A DNA stretch of 64,000 nucleotides from Sisyra terminalis. Its lineage: Eukaryota > Arthropoda > Insecta > Neuroptera > Sisyridae. Location: NCBI GenBank assembly GCA_958496175.1, contig OY292279.1, positions 13,764,001 through 13,828,000 on the forward strand, read 5' to 3'. Positions 12,989 to 24,941 of this stretch are shown here, piece by piece (position 1 is the stretch's first letter; each line of letters starts with the position of its first letter). The translations under genes and the position numbers were made by a program. Under the pieces are notes generated by a model. That model was not told the DNA's origin. It did not search any database and saw only the letters and a program-made list of their open reading frames with translations.

Positions 12989-13095
12989 GATAGACATTTT
13001 GTATATCTACTGCATATTTTCGGTTTATGAGTCACCGACAATTACTCCTCAAACCACTTTTGTGAATTCATGGCAAAATTTTGATGTATTACGTT

Positions 13096-13471
13096 AAGGG
13101 TTGCCACCCGTACTTTATTATAAAGTATTGTACGTTATGAGGATAACTGTACTTTATACTTTATAACAAAAATAAAGTACACAAAAATACTTTATTTTGC
13201 ACGATTTGATTTCTCTAGGCTTCATGTGTAATCTTCAAAAAAAGTTTGGTTGTAAAAAACTTTGTGTTATTTAAAATTGTGAATTTAAAATTAAATTAAA
13301 TATAGACTGTAAAAATGCAGTACAGCTGTTTAAAAGTGATAATTACATGTTAAAATTTGATTAAAAATTGATAAACTAAAATTAATCATACTTTATTTGG
13401 ACCTATTGTTCTATTTTTCTACCTATTAATAACCAATAAACTTTATTTGCATAAAAAAAATGGCAACCCTA
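13096..13471. mobile_element. hAT-type MITE, 376 bp
   Basis: Terminal inverted repeats are AAGGGTTGCCA at the left and TGGCAACCCTA at the right, matching the CAGGGTTGCCA class of hAT ends with one terminal change. Flanking octamers ATTACGTT (13088-13095) and ACTACGAT (13472-13479) agree at 6 of 8 positions, fitting an aged 8-bp duplication. Internal sequence repeats ACTTTATT/AATAAAGTA motifs and has no ORF. Confidence 0.65.
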
Positions 13472-13506
13472 ACTACGATCGTCAGTTGTATTGTTAGTAT
13501 AAGGGT

Positions 13507-13650
13507 GTCATTTCATAGTGACGCTAAACGCTGATTTATAGCGGTATCACTATATTTTTTCCTTATGGCGCACATCTTAAACTTTAATCACGTAACCACA
13601 TTTGACGCTGGAAACCAGCGTCCAGCGTCACCATGAAATTGTATTTTTAT
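13507..13650. repeat. Small fold-back element
   Basis: TCATTTCATAGTGACGCT at the left and AGCGTCACCATGAAATT at the right are imperfect inverted repeats, with a further inner pair of CGCTGGAAACCAGCG. It lies immediately beside the hAT MITE. The length suits a short MITE; the family is unknown. Confidence 0.5.
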
Positions 13651-14200
13651 ACCATATCTTTTAGAAGTTTTAGGTATAAATTCCCAGATAGCGCTTGCAG
13701 CACAGAATAGCTATGCTGACAATGCCAAGTGATCAAGATTAGAACTGAATAAGAGAAGGTTTTCCAGAATTGTGATTATAGTAAGCACTTTTCCCATAAT
13801 TATATATCTAACAAGGATAAAATATATTTAATTAGAAAATTAGTGAAGGACACATGAATGTAAGTAGTGGTTGAAGGAAGCAGCTGCTTCCTTTAACAAA
13901 ATAAATCATGGCATTCCAAATCCAGGAAAGTATAACTTTAATTAAAAAGCTATATAAAGAATCCCCCCCCCCAATAAAGAATATTCAATTTAAATATTTT
14001 TTTATAAAACATATTTTAGTTTATCAAAATCTAGTCTGTGCTTAAAAACAATAGAAAAATTGATGATTACTATTAAATAACTTGTGGTTTTTGGAGGAAT
14101 AATTATAGTTAAGAATAAGAAAATTTTAAAAACTATTTTTTTGAATAATTATGTTATCATTGTATATAGAAACTAGATGATCATAGGACTTATTGTCATG
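13651..14200. other. Spacer, nothing recognised
   Basis: Mixed AT-rich DNA with a run of C residues near 13965. No ORF, terminal repeat or RNA fold was supported. Confidence 0.45.
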
Positions 14201-15097
14201 TACCCTCTTCGAGCGTTTGTGGACTACGTACGTGGCGTATAACCAAAGCTTATTCTTCGGATATTTATTTTCATTTCAATCGCGTCTCAGACAAGTATTA
14301 GACAAAAAAAAAATTTGAAATTCAAATCAACATTTAATAGTTTCAAAAATCGAAAAGGTCATTCTAATTACCCAATTAAATTTTCATTTCATTACTATCC
14401 CAATTAAAATTTGGTCCACTTGCCTGCGTGCAAAAATTGTCATTCAATTGGCACACATTGAAGGCCAATCTCGTTACTCCATCCAAACGAAGAAAAAAAG
14501 ATCAAAAACTTTTCCATCTACCATTGTACATCATCCACGTCGTTTTCTCATGTTTTGTTCTTAAATTTTGCAAAACCAAAACTTTTGAAAAGATGAAAAT
14601 AAAGCGACAAGCATAAAGAGACGCACGAGTAAAAAAAAAATAATAATTTCAAAGTGGCACAAAAAGAACTGAAGAAAATGATTAATGATTCCCAACGAAA
14701 GAGAATGACGAAAAAAAAACGACACAAAAAAAAGAGGAATATTTTTTCCCCGTTCTTTTACGGGATGTATTCTTTTTGCCTCATTCAATAAGTTTGGATT
14801 TACGTGATTTTTTTCTGTACATATATATTTTTCTATATAGATCTTCGAATGCAACAAAAACTGTATTATCAGTCATTTTTTTTAAATATTGTCGTTATTT
14901 TAATGATTGTATTGAAAATATTTAGTTTTAAAGTTTCCGCCGATTGTTTTTAACTTATTTTTTATATATTTAATTAAGTATTTAATCACCAGTTAAATTA
15001 GAACATTTACACAACACTTGGATTATTTTTTTTAAATATTTTTTATTTTTAATAAATTTCTTTAAAAAATAATTTTTGGTCTGAGGAATTAAGAAAA
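14200..15097 (-). other. Probable Dfd 3' UTR and downstream flank
   Basis: This lies directly 3' of the Dfd stop codon on the transcribed strand. Part of it (14200-14800) is less AT-rich than ordinary spacer, which fits a retained UTR. Possible polyadenylation hexamers (AATAAA on the minus strand) occur at 15042-15047 and again near 14266, so either a short or a long 3' UTR is possible. TGATTAATGATT near 14680 resembles Hox/Exd half-sites but could be chance. The 3' end cannot be fixed without transcript data. Confidence 0.45.
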
Positions 15098-15750
15098 TTA
15101 AAGCGCGGTTAGTCCATAGTCGGATTTAATTGTCTGTTGGTTCGATTCGGATAAGGGTAGTGACGTTGGTGGTGGCGCTGGAGTTAAGGGTGTGAGTTGT
15201 CCGATTGCGGATAAATGCAACGCTGGATCCGAATGTAGTAAGCCATGGATCGATGTTGGTGCCATTGGATTTGCATGCGATGACATATTTTGCCCCATTT
15301 GCATATCGATAATTCCACCCCCCGCACTATTACTATTCCGAACTGATCCATTCATCACAATGTCCATATTATCGCTATTACTACTACTACTATTTCGATT
15401 ATTTTTTCTTTTATCATTATTATTCGCGCCTAATTTCGAACGTTTTGCCGCCGTCGCCGACGCAGAGTTCGATTGGTTTTTTGTCGTTGTCACCCCCGCG
15501 GGGTTGGTTTTTCGTCGCACATTCTTCGTATTCGGCAACTTGTTGTCCTTTTTCCATTTCATTCGCCGATTTTGAAACCAAATTTTAATTTGACGTTCCG
15601 TTAAGACTAACGTGTGTGCAATTTCGATTCGTCTCCGCCGGGTGAGATATCTATTGTAGTGAAACTCCTTTTCTAGTTCGAGGATTTGGTGGCGGGTGTA
15701 GGCGGTTCGTTGTCGTTTCGGCTCCATTCCCGGCGTAAAGGATCCATTTG
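15098..15750 (-). CDS. Dfd: Deformed (Hox4) exon 2: homeodomain and C-terminus
   Basis: Second coding exon of a nuclear homeodomain transcription factor that, by family, specifies gnathal (mandibular/maxillary) segment identity. The acceptor is a T-rich tract ending in AG at 15752-15751. The first two bases complete the split codon from exon 1, giving the linker ANGSFTPGM before the homeodomain. Residues 316-375 are the homeodomain, starting [20 protein letters not shown] with helix 3 [13 protein letters not shown] (Gln50, Asn51). It is followed by [11 protein letters not shown], the Dfd-class flank. The tail is Asn/Ser-rich, then hydrophobic-Pro-rich, and ends [12 protein letters not shown] position 41 is Thr in TLVLTERQ, where the Drosophila protein has Ser as I recall it. 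Stop is TAA at 15098-15100. The identification is essentially certain. Confidence 0.97.
15542..15721 (-). other. Dfd: Homeobox (60-residue homeodomain)
   Basis: Sixty codons from Pro316 to Asn375. The N-terminal arm PKRQRTAYT is the Hox4/Deformed type rather than the RKRGRQTYT of Antp-class paralogues. All helix-3 contact residues are intact, with no frameshift or substitution at invariant positions, so the domain should bind TAAT-core sites and cooperate with Exd/Pbx through the YPWM motif in exon 1. Confidence 0.97.
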
Positions 15751-15779
15751 CTAAAAAAATAAAATAAAATCGACAAATC

Positions 15780-17892
15780 AGAAAACAATCCCAAAAAGGT
15801 GATGAGTCATAATTGGAAATTTATTTGGGACCTGAAAAATAGGGTAATTGAAAAAATTTCGTGGAACTACTAAAAGGTTTCGATGGTCAGATCAAATTTA
15901 ATAAGGTGTCATCTCTTTATGCTCCAATAACCGCAATGGTAATTAATTAAATTTGCCTCGAAACCGTTGCGATGTCTATTATAACTTAATTTTAATACAA
16001 AAATAATTAATTTTGCGAACGAAATTTAATTTAACTTATTCTTTTTCGTGTAAACATGAACTAGAAACACCCTAAAACATGATATAATTTCGTGTTAATC
16101 ACAATCTAAAATCAGTAAACTTAAAAAAAAACACTGGCATTAAAATAATTTGTTAAAAAAACCGTAACCAAGAACTGATGGATATAAAATTCAAATTATT
16201 ACAAAAAATATCAAAAATAATTTATAAAAAATACTACAAAAAGGTTTTAAGTGAAACGGATGTTTCGATAAGGATCTTGGGAAACGATTTTTTGTGTTTT
16301 ATTTTGGAAAACTTTTTGTTGTACTTGTGTTTCGTAATAAAAATTTCCATAAAACTTTAATTAGAAATGATTTTCCATGGACGAAATGGAAATGGTTATA
16401 TGTAAAATTCGTGGAATTTCGGTCAATGACTAGTCTTTACCTGCAAATTCATTTGCGTGATAATTTTTTTTCTCTTCAAGCTCATTTATGTCAAACTAAT
16501 AGTTTGACTTATAACAAGAAAAATTATATTCGCCGAATCCGAATTCAAAATGGCGCTGCTATAATTAATTAACACGAATAATTTTTTTCACAGTTTGCAA
16601 ACCTTGATTGCCAAATTATTTCTTAATTGAAATACAGCAGATATTATCAGCTTTCCAAACGTACAGTGACGCACTTCAGAAAAACAAGTTTTATCTTCGA
16701 AAAGGTAGTACCTGAGTGTGGACTTTGAATCCTATTGTTGGAGGTAATCGAAGGATTAAAAATCAAGAACTTTTATAAAAAACATCAATGATTTCTCTTT
16801 TAATTAGTATAATTGTTGATTAAGGATTTTTTTCAAATTGGTAAGATAAATTATTCTCGAATGATAATCAATTTTAACAACACTTTTCTTCAAGCAAGAA
16901 AAAAGTAGGCAACAAATATTCTTTTTCGTTGTTTAATTTTTCCTTAAACAAGTAATTTTGATATAAGCTTTGAATACTTTTTGAAGAAAAATAAAATTAA
17001 TATTATTTTACTCTTGCACTATACTATTGAAATATAGGCGAAAAGATGACTGAATAATATTTATAAATAAAGTACCTATATTTGCAACATAACAACAGGC
17101 TAAGGATTTTTGGCTTAATATTGTTTAATATCTATAAGAATCCTATACAACAATATCTTCAAGAAGATTAGATTTCTTTTCAATGTCTGTAGACCTAGAC
17201 AATATTGAGTTTTTTCTAAAGTAAGAGAATACTGAAGTTTCGATCAAAAATGTATTTATAATTTATTTACTTATAATTGTTAACTGAAGTTAAAAAGAAA
17301 TATAAACTTCTTCTTATTATATTTTAATAACTTAACTAACCTTCTGTCAAATTATGGAGATTGAATAAAAAAAAAAAAACAATCACATATTAGAATATTT
17401 GAGGAATATTTGAATGAAAGCATCAAAATCAGGCCAAAAATATCCTACAAATATTATTCTTTCCACCTTACCAATTTAATTTACCACTATTTGGGTATGA
17501 TGAATAAAAAATGACAGAGTAACAAAGAATATTATATTTGTATATAAGTACAATAAACGTATGATAATAGACAAATGTATAAACTTGTGAAATACCTATA
17601 CTAAAACAAATTTAACCTAAAAGGTATAAAAATTTAAATTAGGTAAGACAAGACTAGTAGAAAATTATGAAAGAAGATCTAATGTTGCTGCAAAGAAATA
17701 CAATGATTACATGTGAAGGAAGCCAAAATTTCACTAAGGGTTGGTATTTTCACGGCAAAAGAGAGATATTTTATCTTCCAGATAAATTTTTATAAGGACG
17801 CTAGACACAATATTATTTTCACTTAAAATAGTGATGTAGTAGGATTTATCTAACGAAAATATTGAATTAACCTATTAAATAGCTATCATATA
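15780..17892. other. Intronic spacer, nothing recognised
   Basis: AT-rich intronic DNA. Frames at 16178-16572 are short, low-complexity and lack domains. No repeats with clear ends were recognised before the mariner copy. Confidence 0.45.
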
Positions 17893-18799
17893 TTAGGTGT
17901 ACCAGAAAGTAAATTCGTTTTTAAGCCTATAGTCATTCTATTGGCATTTATCTGCTTATAAGTTATTTCAGAGTGATACTAAAGAAATTATATCATTAGA
18001 GTGACTTATTTACTTATAAAATATTAAAAAATATTTTTTATTCCAAAGTCTATATTGAAATAGTAAGACCAGAAACCCGAAGGAATAGGAATTTGATAAT
18101 GTATGCTCTTGGAGCTTCATAGGTAACTTAAAGTTCTTTCTATAAACATTTTCAATGTTTATTTAAATGCATAAGATGTACATTAAAGCCAAATGGGTTT
18201 TTTAAGTTCAAATTCGTTAATTTTCATTTCTTCAATTAGTACCAACGAAGAATGGCAAAAAATTTAACCAATAAGATATTAAGGGAGGAAATGGAGCCAA
18301 ATGTATGCCAGAACGTCGAAGAGCTTTAAAATAATCATAATCAATCATGGTCGATCAACCAAATATCTAAAACTGTCCAAGAACTGTTAACAGAAAAACT
18401 TCTATGCTATAGCACAGTAATACAAGACTCCTCTGCTGCAGAAAAGCTCTGGAAAAAAACCAATAAAATAAGGGAAGGGGTGATATTGCCTTATCCACTT
18501 TAATAGTCCAAAGTTATTCCATCGGATTTCTATTTATTTCAATCGTTACAACATTTACTAAGTGTTAAAAAAATTAGAAGCTTAAGGGATGTTAAAAATA
18601 TAATTTTTTGGTATTTTCCATAGTAATTGATTTTTACAAATTTGGCAATAAAAATTTGCACACAGGATATCAAAACATCAAAACATTGATACTATTGAGG
18701 CTGATTATATGAATGATTTAAAACCAAGAGTTGTAACAAAATTTTAGGTTTTAATTGTTATATTAAAAAAAAAACAAAATTACTTTCCGGTACATCTAA
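17893..18799 (+). mobile_element. Decayed mariner element, 907 bp
   Basis: Terminal inverted repeats are TTAGGTGTACCAGAAAGTAA at the left and, on the reverse strand, TTAGATGTACCGGAAAGTAA at the right. Both are flanked by TA, the mariner target duplication. The interior is broken. A plus-strand stretch near 18508-18590 still reads SKVIPSDFYLFQSLQHLLS, equivalent to the transposase motif around the catalytic SPDLxPSDYHLF. Length is below the usual ~1.3 kb, so it is internally deleted and inactive. It sits in the Dfd intron, opposite to the gene's direction. Confidence 0.8.
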
Positions 18800-20150
18800 T
18801 ATATGATCACTATATCCATTAGTATAAATACCGACCCTAAACCGGATATTTTGAAAAAAAAAACAGTTTGGTCTTTTATAATCTAAACAAAACTAGCAGT
18901 TCTGAAAATTAGGTTCCAGCGACAGTCATGTGATTAAACCATGAAAAACTTTTGTTGCTTTGAGGTGCCATCTACGTATAGAAAAGTGTTTTGTTTACTA
19001 AAAATCTAATTCTTAGTTCAAAAAGTTTTCCCAACAGTTAATGTTTTATAAAATGTTGCTTCATTTGCTGAGAAAGATATTTTTTGCTTCTTTTTCATGT
19101 TTTATCCTTTTGATATTCATATATGAGCTAATTTTTATTAAACTAGAGCACTCAATAGTCTCACATCAACAAGGATAGCGAAAGATTTAACGAGTTATCA
19201 AAGATTGTTTCTTTATCGCTATTTTAGCGGTAAAACCAATATTTTTAGAGGCAAAACCGATTTTTCTCAAGTTGTATTGAAAAATGTATATTTTGAGAAT
19301 AAGTAACAGTAGGTACAGTGAAGGATTCTGCAGGTCCCTAAGGGTGGTGTTTTAATGTTTCCCGAACATATTTTTATTAAATTATTCTTTTTACCATTGA
19401 GAATCATAGAGATAAATCAAAGTAGGTAAACTAAAATTTTTTACATTTCATTATTTTTATTGGAAGAAGTTAATAATTAAAAGAATATTGTTGGTTTTAT
19501 CGGTATCTGTAGAGTAATTCGAGAGAAATTTAAATAATCAGAAACAGCAAGTTTTAAATGCAAGCGCAAAAAAAACATACATATGCGCAATGATACCATA
19601 TATTTTGTCTATTAAAAGTAAAAATATTTTTTTTATAAACTATAAATAAAACTCATTTTATTTATTAACATCAATTGTAACATAGATTGGCAGAACAACG
19701 TCTGTCGGGTTCAGCTAGTGTTATATAAATTTGAAAAGTGAAGAGACTATTTTCAAAGCCGTGTTTACTTGATAAAAATATAAAATTTTATTTAAACTTA
19801 TTAAAATTATAAATTTTATTTATTATTTACCAACAATTCGATAAAATTCCTCAAGACTTGGAAAATTTAAACGAAAGATATTGATTTCATAAAGGATATA
19901 GAATTTAAACACTTATGTGTACTTCATAAATGTGAGGGTAAAGTAATAATAGAAATCTTTATTTTTTGAAAATATTAAAACTCCTACGCATAACATTTAT
20001 TAATAGAAGCACTATTGTTAAGTTGTTTTCAAGAAGATGACTTCATTTTATGTTTATAGAAAATTATTAAGCTATTATTCAAAATAGCATTGAAATTATT
20101 GTTTCAAATGCCATGCAAAATTCTATATAATTAAATCGTTTAATCAATTC
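18800..20150. other. Intronic spacer with one possible Helitron-like 3' end
   Basis: AT-rich. The only notable block is CAACGTCTGTCGGGTTCAG followed by CTAG at 19715-19718 and T, which resembles a 3' terminus seen in insect Helitron-like repeats. No 5' terminus, hairpin or helicase sequence was recognised, so the assignment is weak; an RTE-type LINE tail is the alternative. Confidence 0.3.
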
Positions 20151-21507
20151 ACATTTAACAGTTTACTGTAAAATCTTTTACATTAAATAATTGCATAAAA
20201 ATTAATATTAAGTAATAATTATAAATAGTCCATTTTTCAAAAAAATGAAGAAATATTTACCATAATGTTCAAATTTTTTTAAAGGTTGAAAAACATGAAT
20301 GTTTATGGGAATGTAAAGAAGGAAATTAATCAAGCACAAATTTTTACAAGGCATTAGAGATTCGGACTTCCTCGGATGTGTTTATAAAAATAACGGTTCC
20401 CAGAAAAATTTAAGATAAACTTTTATTTACAAAGTTGTGTTAAAAGGACAATAGTATGAATAATAAATTCAAAACTAACAATCAAAAAAATTTTTGGAAC
20501 TGCAAATTTTAGGGACCTTAATGTTGAAATCTATCAGTAGTAATTTTCTTCAAAATTTACAGCGAAAAGTTGAACCAAAAGTAAATATGACAAAATTCAT
20601 CTCTTTGCTAATTGTTGAACTATCCAATTGCATCGTCATGTGTGGAAACTTGAGTATAAGATGGTTCAATAAAAACTAAAATTGAAAATAAACTATAATA
20701 ATTCAATAGAAAAATATATATTTTGTACACCCCAATAATTATTTTTGGTAAAAAAAAATCAATAAATCGTTGAAATTTATAGATGCACAAAAATTCTGTT
20801 TTAATATATGCTACTTTAATGTTACGGATTCTAAATGGGTCGCATGTGTAATAAGCAATGATTACATTTAACAGTTTACTGTAAAATTTTTTACATTAAT
20901 TTATTAATTAATAATTAACAAAAATTTATAATTATAAATGGCTCATTTTCCGAAAAAAATTGAAGAAATATTTGCCATAATGTTAATATTATTTTAAAGG
21001 TTGAAAAAACATGAATATTTATGGGAATGTACAGAAGGAAATAAATCAAGCTCAAATTTTTTTTTGAGATTCTGACATTTTCGGGTGTTTTTATAAAAAT
21101 GACGATTCCCAAAAAAATTGATGATGAACTTTTATTAACAAAGTTGTATTCAAAGGACAATAGTATGAATAATAAATACAAAACTCATAATCAATAAATT
21201 TTTAAGTAATTTACCCCAAAATTTACAGCGGAAAGTTGAACCAAAAGTAAATAGGACACAATTCATTTCTTTGTTAAATGTTGAATTACCCAATTGCATC
21301 GTATTGTGCGGTTCAATTAGAACTAAAATTTAAAATAAACTATAATAATTCACTAGAAAAACATAAATATTGTACTTTCCAATAATATTTTTGGTAAAAA
21401 AAAATCAATAAAACGATGAAGTTTATAAATGCACAAAAATTCTGTTTTTTATATATGCTACTTTAATGTTACGGATTTTAAATGGGTCGCATGTGTGATA
21501 AGCAATG
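20151..21507. repeat. Tandem duplication, ~0.65-0.71-kb unit
   Basis: Unit 1 (20151-20863) and unit 2 (20864-21507) share the same ordered blocks. These are ACATTTAACAGTTTACTGTA at the starts, then AAACATGAAT.TTTATGGGAA, GGACAATAGTATGAATAATA, and GGGTCGCATGTGT.ATAAGC at the ends. Unit 2 has deletions relative to unit 1. Divergence is moderate, so the event is not recent. No coding frame survives in either unit. It could be a local segmental duplication or a dimeric repeat insertion. Confidence 0.8.
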
Positions 21508-22773
21508 ATAGTCAATTTTCTTTGAATTTTACAGTTGAAATTACTGACCTATTTTCAAGAATCATTGTTCAAGCCAGCAATCTGCGTTGTTCAATATTAA
21601 ACTGACAAACAGCAGTAAAAAATTCAATAAGAACCTTTCGTAAGGCGCCAACCTTCAGATCCATCATCCCATGAAATCTCATAATAAAAGTCTCAATATC
21701 AGATGAAAAATAAAAAGAAACAATGAGCGTAAATATTTGGTAAACGTTGTCTCGTCGAGTTACCGAACGACATTATACAAGGAATGACAAAGCATTTAAT
21801 AATCATCTGATCTTTGATTACGTTTCAAAGTACCTTCTGAAGATTCAACATATTCGGCTGACGTGCGTTAAATATTGACGACAATCAACTATCAAAATAT
21901 AACAAAAAATATATATGTGTATAAAAAAAAATGTTTTATTTAATACATGTAATCAAGTTAGTTTGTAACTCAATCCATTTTTGGATCAAAAAACTTCATT
22001 AGCCTCTCAAAAATTCAATGAGAACAAGATGGATGACTGGAGATTTCAATGCGCGATAAGGCTGCAAATTATCACCATTTGATTGATTTCTTCTTTTTTC
22101 AGAAATAAATCTCATGAGTCATTTTGTCTACGTACAATATTCGAATATTTGATGTAAATTTTTGCCATGGATCAAATTTTTTTACCTTTTATTAACATAT
22201 TCTTTCTCATAATTAAAAAAAATCATTTGATTTTACTAGTCAATAGAAAAACTTGCGTTTTGTTTTCAACAAAAATTAAAACAATCATTTTGTGAACAAA
22301 TGTTTTACAATTTATATAAATTTAAAATCAAATTGCCCTTAATATCATTTTAGTTAAAATGAGGAGCTGTAATCGGATTTCCATAAAGACGGTATACTTA
22401 TCTAATGACTAACTTATCTAATCAATAGATTAAGCCGTATATAAATCATCATAATAATTTTTTACATGTATTTTTGTGACCAACGGTAGGAAGCTGAAAT
22501 AAATTAATCAAATATATTTTTGTATAAGTATTTAATAGTTAAGGCAAACTAAAGGCAATTTATACTTGAAATTACCAAACTTTTCTGGATCTAAAAATGA
22601 TATAATATATAGGACAGGCTTAATAAATAGATGAAATAAATTTCAAATTTTCTAATTTCAAGAAGTTTCAATTCGGAAACTGTTTATTTAAGCTGTAACT
22701 GCTATGAAAAATTCTTGTATACATTGTTTGGGGTTTGAGAATTATGACTTTTTCCGATCTTTATTTTAATAGT
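21508..22773. other. Intronic spacer
   Basis: Mostly AT-rich. A slightly GC-richer patch lies at about 21720-21900 (contains TCGTCGAGTTACCGAACGAC and GCTGACGTGCGTT) and might be regulatory. Otherwise nothing is supportable. Confidence 0.35.
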
Positions 22774-22934
22774 CTACTGATGGTCGGGTGGTCAAGATGG
22801 CCGCTTCAAAATTGGTAGATGCTAGGTTCGATTCTCGCATCTAGCTGATTTTCAATATTATTCAATTTACGTATTTTAATTACTCTAGAGCCGCTTAAAA
22901 TCTTGATAGTTATAAAGCGACGATTAATAAATGG
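22774..22934 (+). mobile_element. tRNA-derived SINE, copy 1
   Basis: Opens with an A-box-like GGTCGGGTGGTCAAGATGG followed by a B-box-like GGTTCGATTCTCG, as in Ser/Leu-type tRNAs. It continues into a unique body (TTTTCAATATT, TCTAGAGCCGC, ATCTTGATAGT) and ends with TAAAGCGACG plus an A-rich tail. The same order recurs at 23554, 43089 and 62020, and partly at 27971 and inverted at 27403. The right end abuts the fold-back element at 22935. Confidence 0.75.
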
Positions 22935-23157
22935 CTCAGGCCCCTTTTGCGTAGGTCAATATTAAGCAACGTTGCATTTTCTACTTTGTTTTTTATTTTT
23001 TTCGCGATTTTTATGTTAAATCAATTCTATTATGCTATAATTTTCTCGTTTGCAGCTAATTTTTCATATTGAACCAATTTATTCGTGAATTAAATCAAAA
23101 ACAAAATATAAAATGTAACGTTGTCAGATATTGACCGACCTAAAAGGAACATAATCC
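22935..23157. mobile_element. Fold-back MITE
   Basis: Inverted arms: the left runs CCTTTTGCGTAGGTCAATAT then GCAACGTTGCATTTT; the right arm carries the complement of CCTTTTAGGTCGGTCAATAT and of ACAACGTTACATTTT. A single diverged half or copy occurs at 30031-30142 with TTAGGTCGGTAAAATT and GCAACATTGCATTTCCTACT. No ORF; transposase family unknown. Confidence 0.6.
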
Positions 23158-23553
23158 ATAACATCGACAAAAAAATATAAATATAAAAAAATACTTTTTG
23201 AAATTTAAGAACTAGCAAGATTTAATACACTGTTATAAAAACTTATGGATTGTATATTATATGTATCTATTTTTTTTTCTATTCAGTAAAACTGCGTAGC
23301 TTAAATTAGGAGTATCAAATCTTATGCTTATCGGCACTAGTGTCCACAAACCTATATATGTAAATGATGTTCGTCTTCTAATTGACTTCTCAGGTCTTCT
23401 TATGTTTAAAAATGCAGAAGATCTTGCCCCAAACTGTATAAGTATCGCATGCATCAATAATGCTAAAGTTTAAAGGCAATTGTTTTTTAAACAACTACAT
23501 TCTAGGCATAGATATTTGTCACTATTTTATAAGCAGATAAATATGATCTCCAG
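23158..23553. other. Intronic spacer
   Basis: AT-rich. The minus-strand frame at 23257-23457 has no recognisable domain and starts in low-complexity sequence; I treat it as chance. Confidence 0.4.
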
Positions 23554-23777
23554 CCTACTGGTGGCCGAGTGGTCAAAGTGACCATTCCAAAACTGGTAAG
23601 GGTTAAATTCTATCCTCGTATTGAAGAAATTTTCGATATTTCTTGATTACGGATTTTTATTAGCCCTTGAGTCACTAAAGATCATAATAAAAACTTATAT
23701 ATTTTAAGACTTAAACCTAAACTTTAAAACCAAAAGACCTTAGTTAAAGCGACGGTAAAGAAAAATTAAAAAAATAG
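23554..23777 (+). mobile_element. tRNA-derived SINE, copy 2 (with insertion)
   Basis: Starts CCTACTGGTGGCCGAGTGGT with a clear A-box, then a degraded B-box (GGTTAAATTCTATCC), then TTTTCGATATTTCTTGATTA and GAGTCACTAAAGA. About 60 AT-rich bases are inserted before ACCTTAGTTAAAGCGACGG and the A-rich tail. Otherwise colinear with the copy at 62020. Confidence 0.75.
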
Positions 23778-23888
23778 GATATCTTTAAGTCATTAGGGTT
23801 ATTTGCTATGAATGAATAACAATGATAATCCTACAAAAGTGGCATACAAATAGTGATTCTTGATATATTGTTAAATTAATAATTTTTT

Positions 23889-24072
23889 AAATAAGAAGAT
23901 AATTCAGGTTGTTGAGGATCGGTTTTTTTATTTAATATTTTTATTATTCAATTAGCTACGTTCCGTTACTTATCGTAACTTCATCAGGCTTCTTGATTCA
24001 GGCTTTTTTTATTTTATTTTTATTTATTGAATTTAAATTGAAAATATTTTATTTTTGTGAATCAAGAAGCCG
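23889..24072 (-). mobile_element. Hammerhead-like repeat with inverted flank
   Basis: On the minus strand: CTGATGA (23987-23981), a GTTAC/GTAAC stem II, then GGAAC (23964-23960), one base off GAAAC. The block from 23889 to 24000 is nearly identical to 47751-47862. Downstream, AATCAAGAAGCCGGATTAAG at 24060-24079 is an inverted partial copy of the AAGCCTGATGAAG side, so two half-elements face each other. Probable relative of Penelope-like or retrozyme repeats. Confidence 0.6.
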
Positions 24073-24642
24073 GATTAAGATTACTCATTATTCTTAATTG
24101 TTGCCTATAAATATCAGAAAGTATTGAATTTCAAGCCTCAAAGTTCTTAAAGTAATTTTTGATAAAAATATAGTGACCAACTTTATGCTTTATACATTGG
24201 TATCAATTTGTTCAATGGTCCCTCAATTTATCTTGTAATAACTTTGAACTATTTATAGACTTAAAATATTTTGCGATTATTATTTTTAATAAGAAATAAT
24301 TGCCAAGAATTTTTTGAAGAATTGATATTGTGTTTTGTAAAGCCATATTCTTATAAAAAATAGTTTCCTATCAAATACAAGTGTAACCCACCTCATTTTT
24401 TAGTCAAATAATGAATGTATCAATCCGGAAATGCCAATACATCTTTGTTTCATAGTTATTTCGTGCCATTGATACAAAAGATTCAGCATTTATTTGTCCT
24501 TAGAATACTAATGGTTTGGTATAACAAGGAAGTTACTACTCTAAATCCTACAAATTTTTACCAAAATCAAGCTTTTGAGATTTGGATATACCACCGATTT
24601 CTTAAAACATGCTAACCTCAAAAATAAGATCAATCATAAAAA
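24073..24642. other. Intronic spacer
   Basis: AT-rich sequence. The plus-strand frame 24415-24615 lacks domains and is probably chance. No repeats assigned. Confidence 0.4.
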
Positions 24643-24876
24643 TTGTGGTTCTTAACCTTTTTGGTGATACTAAACCCCACTAATTCCATATGAGTATTCA
24701 CTGGATCATTTTAAATTGGAAAAATATAATGTACTTTTTTCACATTTAAAACTTAGATATAATCTATATATAGGTGTACTAAATGAACAAAACCATTAAA
24801 ATATGATATCCACCGAACCTGCGAGACTGACTCACGGAAACTTTGAGGTTTAATTGAACCCAGGTTAAGAACCACT
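24643..24876. mobile_element. hAT-type non-autonomous element
   Basis: Left end TTGTGGTTCTTAACCTTTTT and right end AGGTTAAGAACCACTG are inverted repeats of the CAGTGGTTCTTAACC hAT class; the first two left bases have decayed. Internal AACCCCAC and ACTTTGAGGTTTAATTGAACC fit this class. The target duplication is not convincing. About 234 bp, no ORF. Confidence 0.65.
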
Positions 24877-24941
24877 GCCCTAAGAAAAAGAAAACCAATG
24901 ATTTTTTAATTCTTAATAGCCTCTTTCATTGTAAATACGTA

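Noticed and set aside
15192..15575. 127-codon plus-strand frame
   Set aside because: It is antisense to the Dfd homeobox exon and arises from that exon's codon structure.
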